DNA from: CAYJEQ01 sp964369235
GTDB lineage: Bacteria > Bacillota > Clostridia > Oscillospirales > Ruminococcaceae
NCBI GenBank assembly: GCA_964369235.1
Contig: CAYJEQ010000081.1
Coordinates: forward strand, 1-10,974
Length of the DNA: 10,974 nt
Direction: 5' to 3'
Shown piece after piece: positions 6,810 to 10,974 of the stretch (position 1 is the first letter of the stretch; every line of letters begins with the position of its first letter). The position numbers were made by a program, and so were the translations under genes. Under the pieces are notes generated by a model. The model was not told the DNA's origin and made no database searches. It was given only the letters and a program-made list of their open reading frames with translations.

Positions 6810-8003
6810 GATTTACTTAAGCGAAGCTGGGCTGTAGTTGACCTAGATGCAGTGGAGGAAAATGTAAACAATATCCGTAAAATCATTAAAAACCACTGTA
6901 TGATAATGGGTGTAGTAAAAGCCGACGGCTACGGTCATGGAGATAGATATATTAGCGAACAGCTGGTAAAACAAGGTGTAAACTGGTTTGGAGTATCCAA
7001 TCTTGACGAGGCGTTATCACTGAGGAAACAGGGGATATTCCATCCTATACTGATATTTGGCCATACACCGACTTCTTTTGTAAAAACCCTTAATCAGTAC
7101 AATATCACCCAAACTATATACTCCCTACAATATGGACAGCAATTAGCAGAGGCAGCAAAGGAAGCCGATGTTACTGTAGATGTTCATATTAAGGTGGATA
7201 CAGGTATGTCCAGACTGGGATTTGTAGTGGTAAATGGACAGTTTGATAGCTCTATAGAGGAGATAGCCACACTGTATCAGATACCACAGCTAAAGTGCCA
7301 AGGGATATTTACCCATTTCCCTGTGGCTGATGAGGAGATAAAACCAGCTAAGGACTTTACTAAAGCTCAGTATAAGTTATTTAATAAGGTAATTGCTAAG
7401 CTAGAGGAAAAACAGGTAAGTTTCTCTATAAAACACTGCTGTAATAGTGCAGCTACCCTATGTTATCCAGAGATGCATATGGATATGGTGAGAATGGGTA
7501 TAGTAACCTATGGTTTATCACCTAGCCCAGACTGTAATAATCTAATGGATTACCGTCCAGCTATGGCACTATATTCCTGTATAACCATGGTTAAAACCAT
7601 AGCAGAGGGGACTTCTGTAAGCTATGGCAGAACCTATATATCACCATCACAGCGACGAATTGCCACTGTGCCTATTGGCTATGCTGACGGTATCGAAAGA
7701 GAGCTTTCTAATAGAGGCCATATGCTAGTTCACGGGGTAAAAGCTCCTATTGTAGGCAGAGTTTGCATGGATCAGCTTATGTTAGATGTTACCCATATAC
7801 CAGAGGCTAAAGAGGGCGATGTAGTTACCATAGTGGGCAAAGATGGTGATAATAGCCTATCATTTGAGGAGATGGCTGATATTGGTGACACTATAAACTA
7901 TGAGAAAATCTGCATTATCGGTAAACGAGTACCTAGAATATATAAAAAGCATGGCAGAGAAATAGGCGTAGTAGATTATATAAGAAGCAATGTGGATTTG
8001 TAG
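6807..8003 (+). CDS. alr: Alanine racemase
   Basis: The enzyme interconverts L- and D-alanine (EC 5.1.1.1), supplying D-Ala for peptidoglycan stem peptides. The 398-residue product has the normal length and both domains. The N-terminal TIM barrel carries VVKADGYGHG (36-45), with Lys38 the PLP lysine, and KVDTGMSRLGF (129-139) with Arg136. The C-terminal beta domain carries VSYGRTY (271-277), with Tyr273 the second catalytic base from the partner subunit, then PIGYADG (289-295), GRVCMDQLMLDV (317-328) and DTINYE (361-366). The motif set fits a soluble Alr; there is no membrane domain as in VanT, although a serine racemase activity cannot be excluded by sequence alone. It starts at TTG with a strong ribosome site, 140 bases after the YnbB-family gene. 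The bidirectional terminator at 8249-8286 probably ends its transcript. Together with murD it gives the locus two peptidoglycan-precursor genes. Confidence 0.95.
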   Translation: MDLLKRSWAVVDLDAVEENVNNIRKIIKNHCMIMGVVKADGYGHGDRYISEQLVKQGVNWFGVSNLDEALSLRKQGIFHPILIFGHTPTSFVKTLNQYNITQTIYSLQYGQQLAEAAKEADVTVDVHIKVDTGMSRLGFVVVNGQFDSSIEEIATLYQIPQLKCQGIFTHFPVADEEIKPAKDFTKAQYKLFNKVIAKLEEKQVSFSIKHCCNSAATLCYPEMHMDMVRMGIVTYGLSPSPDCNNLMDYRPAMALYSCITMVKTIAEGTSVSYGRTYISPSQRRIATVPIGYADGIERELSNRGHMLVHGVKAPIVGRVCMDQLMLDVTHIPEAKEGDVVTIVGKDGDNSLSFEEMADIGDTINYEKICIIGKRVPRIYKKHGREIGVVDYIRSNVDL

Positions 8004-8074
8004 GGTAATGGCTCCTTTGGCTTATTATACCCCCGTGGTTTAATTATTTATATGTAATTTAATGAGGTAGCAGT

Positions 8075-8242
8075 ATGTTTGAAGGTGTGGACTTAGATAA
8101 TTTTTGGGATAATTCTCATGTAAAGTATGGTAAAGATTAAAATATAGATCGTCCCCTAACAGAAGAACTTCTTTTAGAAATTCAGGAGGAAATCTGATAT
8201 AAACTTCCTGAGTCCTATGTTTTCTTAATGAAGAGTAATTAG
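8075..8242 (+). pseudogene. Broken SUKH (SMI1/KNR4) domain gene, 5' fragment
   Basis: Read in one frame from the ATG at 8075 (preceded by GAGGT), the translation is MFEGVDLDNFWDNSHVKYGKD, split as MFEGVDLDNFWDN and SHVKYGKD, stop, NIDRPLTEELLLEIQEEI, stop, YKLPESYVFLMKSN, stop. The stops are TAA at 8138, TGA at 8195 and TAG at 8240. Reading through them gives the start of a SUKH protein: an N-terminal F-x-x-x-D-x-x-x-F-W segment, then P-T-E-E-L-x-x-E-I-Q-E-E, then G-Y-K-L-P-E-S-Y-x-x-L-M-K, which in the family is normally followed by Q-N-G-G. The TGA is one base from GGA, exactly where the family has Gly (E-E-x-G-Y-K-L-P). Sequence after residue 53 is lost; the terminator begins 7 bases later. 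SUKH proteins are usually immunity proteins against contact-dependent or polymorphic toxins. No toxin gene is present here. The stop codons are seen directly; the family assignment is by recognised motif. Confidence 0.72.
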
Positions 8243-8248
8243 AGATAT

Positions 8249-8286
8249 AAAGAAAGACCACCTGTTTTCACAGGTGGTCTTTCTTT
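8249..8286. terminator. Bidirectional rho-independent terminator between alr and the MCP gene
   Basis: A perfect 17-bp stem pairs 8249-8265 (AAAGAAAGACCACCTGT) with 8270-8286 across a TTTC loop. The GC-rich core ACCACCTGT is flanked by an A-rich 5' arm and a T-rich 3' arm, so it provides a T-tract on either strand. It lies between the converging alr/SUKH-relic transcripts (plus) and the chemoreceptor gene (minus, ending at 8325) and should terminate both. Confidence 0.9.
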
Positions 8287-8324
8287 TATGGGTTACTATT
8301 ATATTAAATAATAGTGGGTTTATC

Positions 8325-10412
8325 CTAGTATTTATCCTCTGCTCCAGTATAGCTCTGTCCAGTTGGAGTGTCCAGTGCTGGTGTAGGTGATGTAGCAGAT
8401 AGATATAGCTCAGAAAGATGTGGGGAAATGGTGAAATTAGCCACTAGATCTTTAAGCTTAAATGCCTGTGAGGACAGCTCGTTACTTGCAGAAGCACTTT
8501 CCTCAGCTGTGGCAGAGTTACGCTGTACAACCTGAGAAATCTGATCTATACTGTTTTTAACCTTGTGAGCACTTTCAGCCTGTAGGGTGGAAGCATCTGC
8601 GATGCTCTCTACTAGTGTGCCTAGCTCTGTGGCATTAGATAGGGCTGCATTAATAGACTCAGAGGTTTCAACAGCAATCTTATTACCCTCAGATACTACC
8701 TTAACAGTTTCTTCAATTAACATAGCTGTGTCCTTAGCAGATTGAGCTGACTTAGTTGCAAGGTTTCTAACCTCGTCGGCTACTACTGCAAAGCCCTTAC
8801 CTGCTGATCCTGCTCTTGCTGCTTCTACAGCTGCGTTTAGAGATAGGATATTTGTCTGGAAGGCAATATCATCAATAGCCTTGATAATCTTGCTGATTTC
8901 CTTAGATTTATTGCTAATATTACCCATGGCATTAACCATCTCTGCCATCTGTACCTGACTTTTAGCCAGTGCACGGTGGGAGTGTTCGTTAGATTCCTTG
9001 GATTTCTGGGAATCTAGTGCAGTTTGGGTAATCTGCTCGTTCATCTGGTCAATAGTCTGACACAGCGCATCAATAGATCCAGTCTGCTCAATAGAGCCAT
9101 TAGCCAGTGAAGTAGCACCTGCTGCCACCTGATCACTACCAGAACTTACCTGTGAGGATACTAGGTTAATCTGTGAGATTGTACCAGAAAGGTTTTTCTG
9201 GATTTTATCCACGCTTACATATAAATCGTGGAAATCTCCCACATAATCATACTCACTGCGTAATGTAGCTGTTAGATTACCATTACCCATAGACTCTAAT
9301 GTGGTGCTCATATCGCTAATCATTGAGGAAAGGGTATGGGTTATTGACTTAGTTGAGGTTGCCAGCCGTCCTGTTTCGTCATTTGAGTTAATCTCAGGTA
9401 CTGGAGTATTAAGGTCACCAGCAGCTAGTTTATCCAGTCGCTCAGCACATAGGGTAATAGGGTTGGATATACGCTTAGACATTACTGATACTATCACAAA
9501 AGCAACAACTAAACTTGCCAGTGCAATACCGATTATCTTAATAATGGATTCTGTCATCTGAGATAGGAATACATCCTGAGAGGCAGAGATAAACACCGAC
9601 CAACCATTGGACATAGGTACCTGAGCATAAGCCATGAATTTATCGATACCATCATAATAATAGCTGCCAAAACTCTCATTACCTGCAATAGCATCTTCCA
9701 TTAATAGGGCAAGATCTGTTAGTTCTGCATTAGTTTGTGCAAGCTCGATATTATTAGTTCTATTATAAACTTCTTCTATATTTGTGTGGGCAACAAAGGT
9801 TCCGTATTGGTCTAAAACTCCTGCTGTACTGCCTTCACCAATCTTGATATCTTCAATAAGGTCGGAGAATACGGCTGGATCAATACTAATAGCTACACAC
9901 CCATGAAATCTATTATTGCTATCATATAAAGGCGCAGCAACAAACATATCAAGACCGCCTGTAGTAAGGTTTACCAGTGGGTCGGTAACGGTAATAAGAC
10001 CTTGGTTTTTTGCTATCTGGAAGTACTCTCTGCTAGAGGCGTCTACACCTGTGTATGGCACCACACCGTCTGCCCCTAAAACATAAACCCCAGAAAATCC
10101 ATGAAGCTCTGCTAAACTCTTAGCATGGGCTTGTATCTGTCCGTTTACCTCAGCGTAGTTAGGATCCGTAGGGTCGCTAATAACACTATTAAGTATAGGG
10201 TCATTGGCAAATTCCTTAACCATATCTTCGTAGTTATATAGCTGACTTTGGATTAAAAGACCTGCTGTCTGTGCACCAGCTTTCATAGATTCCTCTAAAG
10301 CATACATGGTGCTATTATAGGTGCTGTTAATTGAGGAAATACCTATTACCAGTACAACGGCAAGTAATAAGCATAGCATGGACACTAAAATTTTCTGTCT
10401 AATTGTTTTCAT
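8325..10412 (-). CDS. Methyl-accepting chemotaxis protein (dCache-HAMP-MA)
   Basis: The 695-residue product is a complete membrane chemoreceptor. In order it has: TM1 at about 8-28 (ILVSMLCLLLAVVLVIGIS), an extracellular dCache-type sensor at about 35-280 with ASSREYF (125-131) and a second lobe ending YAQVPMSNGWSVFIS, TM2 at about 291-311, a HAMP linker from 312 (SKRISNPI... LDKLAAGDLN), and a cytoplasmic signalling domain. Its hairpin tip reads FQTNILSLNAAVEAARAGSAG (518-538), then KGFAVVADEVRNLA, the CheA/CheW-binding region. A longer in-frame start exists 28 codons upstream (10496), but the ATG at 10412 is preferred: it follows GAAAGGAAAG at 8 nt and places a short basic MKTIRQK directly before TM1. 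The sensor's R-E-Y-F differs from the R-x-W-Y pattern of amino-acid-binding dCache domains, so the ligand is open. The C-terminus lacks an NWETF-type CheR tether. No other chemotaxis gene is in the window. Confidence 0.95.
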   Translation of the reverse strand: MKTIRQKILVSMLCLLLAVVLVIGISSINSTYNSTMYALEESMKAGAQTAGLLIQSQLYNYEDMVKEFANDPILNSVISDPTDPNYAEVNGQIQAHAKSLAELHGFSGVYVLGADGVVPYTGVDASSREYFQIAKNQGLITVTDPLVNLTTGGLDMFVAAPLYDSNNRFHGCVAISIDPAVFSDLIEDIKIGEGSTAGVLDQYGTFVAHTNIEEVYNRTNNIELAQTNAELTDLALLMEDAIAGNESFGSYYYDGIDKFMAYAQVPMSNGWSVFISASQDVFLSQMTESIIKIIGIALASLVVAFVIVSVMSKRISNPITLCAERLDKLAAGDLNTPVPEINSNDETGRLATSTKSITHTLSSMISDMSTTLESMGNGNLTATLRSEYDYVGDFHDLYVSVDKIQKNLSGTISQINLVSSQVSSGSDQVAAGATSLANGSIEQTGSIDALCQTIDQMNEQITQTALDSQKSKESNEHSHRALAKSQVQMAEMVNAMGNISNKSKEISKIIKAIDDIAFQTNILSLNAAVEAARAGSAGKGFAVVADEVRNLATKSAQSAKDTAMLIEETVKVVSEGNKIAVETSESINAALSNATELGTLVESIADASTLQAESAHKVKNSIDQISQVVQRNSATAEESASASNELSSQAFKLKDLVANFTISPHLSELYLSATSPTPALDTPTGQSYTGAEDKY

Positions 10413-10872
10413 AAATAATACTTTCCTTTCTCGTTTGGCCTTAATTATTTTAATGTTACTGTGGTGTATCTCTTGTTTAGATTTTAGAGATAGCAAAATA
10501 AACGGACATAAAGGATGGATTTAAAGTGAATTATAATGACCTGAAATAAGAGTGATTATTAAATGTCCATGCTTATTTTAACTTGTTTCAGGATAAATTA
10601 CAATACATGGAAATGAAGGTGATTTTCAAGTTACACAAAACGGATTTTGTAATATGTAATATTGTAAAATTATTTGATTTATCTGTAGAAAATTTAACTG
10701 TTCCACTAACAAAAATTAACGAAATACTGGTAATTTAAAGCAAAAAAATGGTTTTCATAGGTTTTTGTGCAATATGATGAAATATTTTGTATGTCATAAA
10801 TTTATGGGTTTTTCCACAGGTTATAGAGCTTTAGTGGGTGATATAAGGGTAATGTACTAGGGATTATAAATA

Positions 10873-10925
10873 ATTTGCCAAATGCTAAATTCTCTAAGCC
10901 CAGTAAAAAGGTTATTTACCAAATG
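10873..10925. repeat. Two ATTTrCCAAATG direct repeats 41 bp apart
   Basis: ATTTGCCAAATG (10873-10884) and ATTTACCAAATG (10914-10925) match at 11 of 12 positions. The first contains the palindrome ATTTG-C-CAAAT. The 41-bp spacing is about four helical turns, which is compatible with a repressor or activator binding pair for a gene to the right of the window. In such AT-rich DNA chance similarity is possible. Confidence 0.35.
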
Positions 10926-10949
10926 TTGGGGTAAAATTATATGGGGTGC

Positions 10950-10974
10950 CTTTCCACGCCGTCGGCGAGGGAAG
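10950..10974. repeat. GC-rich inverted repeat truncated by the window end
   Basis: Within a long AT-rich region the final 25 bases turn GC-rich and fold on themselves around T10962: CTTTCC pairs with GGGAAG (one G-U pair), and CGCCG pairs with CGGCG, with a single A-A mismatch between the two blocks. The symmetry reaches exactly the last base, so the arms may continue beyond it. The abrupt composition change suggests the edge of a dispersed repeat or small mobile element. Confidence 0.5.

Larger units (their letters stand above)
10413..10974. other. AT-rich intergenic region upstream of the MCP gene
   Basis: About 560 bases without a supported gene. It contains the MCP leader (ribosome site at 10421-10430), a minus-strand TATAAT at about 10530-10535 with only a poor -35 partner, a small inverted repeat ACAAAA-CGGA-TTTTGT at 10635-10650, a pair of ATTTrCCAAATG repeats, and a GC-rich hairpin at the very end. 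The c-di-GMP-I riboswitch often found before clostridial chemoreceptor genes was looked for and not seen. A 43-codon plus-strand ORF (10607-10738) lacks a well-placed ribosome site and is not called. Confidence 0.6.

Noticed and set aside
8040..8261. Minus-strand ORF of 73 codons between alr and the MCP gene
   Set aside because: It begins inside the terminator stem, has no ribosome site and lies opposite the SUKH relic, whose motifs explain the sequence better.
9301..9561. Plus-strand ORF opposite the chemoreceptor HAMP/TM2 region
   Set aside because: An antisense shadow of a well-supported gene, without its own ribosome site or recognisable protein features.
10413..10496. 28-codon N-terminal extension of the chemoreceptor
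   Set aside because: It would place a strong ribosome site inside the gene and add a charged, non-signal-like tail before TM1; the ATG at 10412 fits better.
10480..10520. SigmaD-like promoter (TAAA, 14-nt gap, CCGTTTAT) on the minus strand before the MCP gene
   Set aside because: Only about half of the GCCGATAT consensus matches, and there is no independent evidence for a SigD regulon here.
10607..10738. Plus-strand ORF of 43 codons (M-E-M-K-V-I-F-K-L...)
   Set aside because: The nearest AGGA lies about 14 nt upstream of the first ATG and none is well placed for the second. The region is very AT-rich and the ORF is short, so chance is the simpler reading.
10810..10818. DnaA-box-like TTTTCCACA
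   Set aside because: A single site with one mismatch to TTATCCACA and no cluster of boxes or origin genes nearby.

Overview
The window reads as low-GC Gram-positive DNA, most likely a gut-type member of the Clostridia (Eubacteriales). The grounds are an A+T-rich base composition, strong AGGAGG-type ribosome sites, GTG and TTG starts, an LLH-family phage holin, tandem M42 aminopeptidases, a YnbB-type PLP enzyme, and a SUKH (SMI1/KNR4) remnant. No genus can be fixed from the sequence alone. Leucine CTA codons, and therefore the tetranucleotide CTAG, are unusually common in the genes.

Left region (1-1120). Two strong hairpins (10-36 and 57-98) lie downstream of a minus-strand LLH-family holin (185-583). 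Further right, also on the minus strand, is a 50-residue acidic, tyrosine-rich protein of unknown function (767-919) with an excellent ribosome site. A small rho-independent terminator separates the two. No endolysin, integrase or other phage gene is visible, so this is either the edge of a prophage that continues to the left or an isolated, retained holin.

Centre (988-6666). A good sigma-A promoter (988-1016) starts a plus-strand operon: murD (D-glutamate-adding peptidoglycan ligase), two different M42 metallo-aminopeptidases, a GNAT acetyltransferase whose start overlaps the preceding stop by 4 bases, and a methionine gamma-lyase-like PLP enzyme (YnbB/COG4100 family) that starts 3 bases after the GNAT stop. 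After 140 bases comes alr (6807-8003, TTG start), the alanine racemase. The window thus holds two peptidoglycan-precursor enzymes (MurD, Alr) around a peptide and amino-acid catabolic block. A link between them through D-/L-amino-acid and peptide turnover is inference.

Between alr and the next gene (8075-8242) there is a broken 5' part of a SUKH/SMI1-KNR4 immunity-type gene with a start, a ribosome site and three in-frame stops. It was recognised by reading through the stops. A perfect 17-bp bidirectional terminator (8249-8286) follows.

Right region. A complete methyl-accepting chemotaxis protein (dCache-HAMP-MA; 8325-10412, minus strand) converges on that terminator. The remaining 562 bases hold no supported gene. 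The final 25 bases switch abruptly to GC-rich sequence and form one arm-loop-arm of an inverted repeat that reaches the last base of the window, which suggests the sequence stops at or inside a dispersed repeat.

No convincing new multi-gene defence or toxin system is present. The observations most worth following up are the SUKH relic, the isolated holin with its small partner ORF, the unusual murD-M42-M42-GNAT-YnbB operon, and the terminal repeat.
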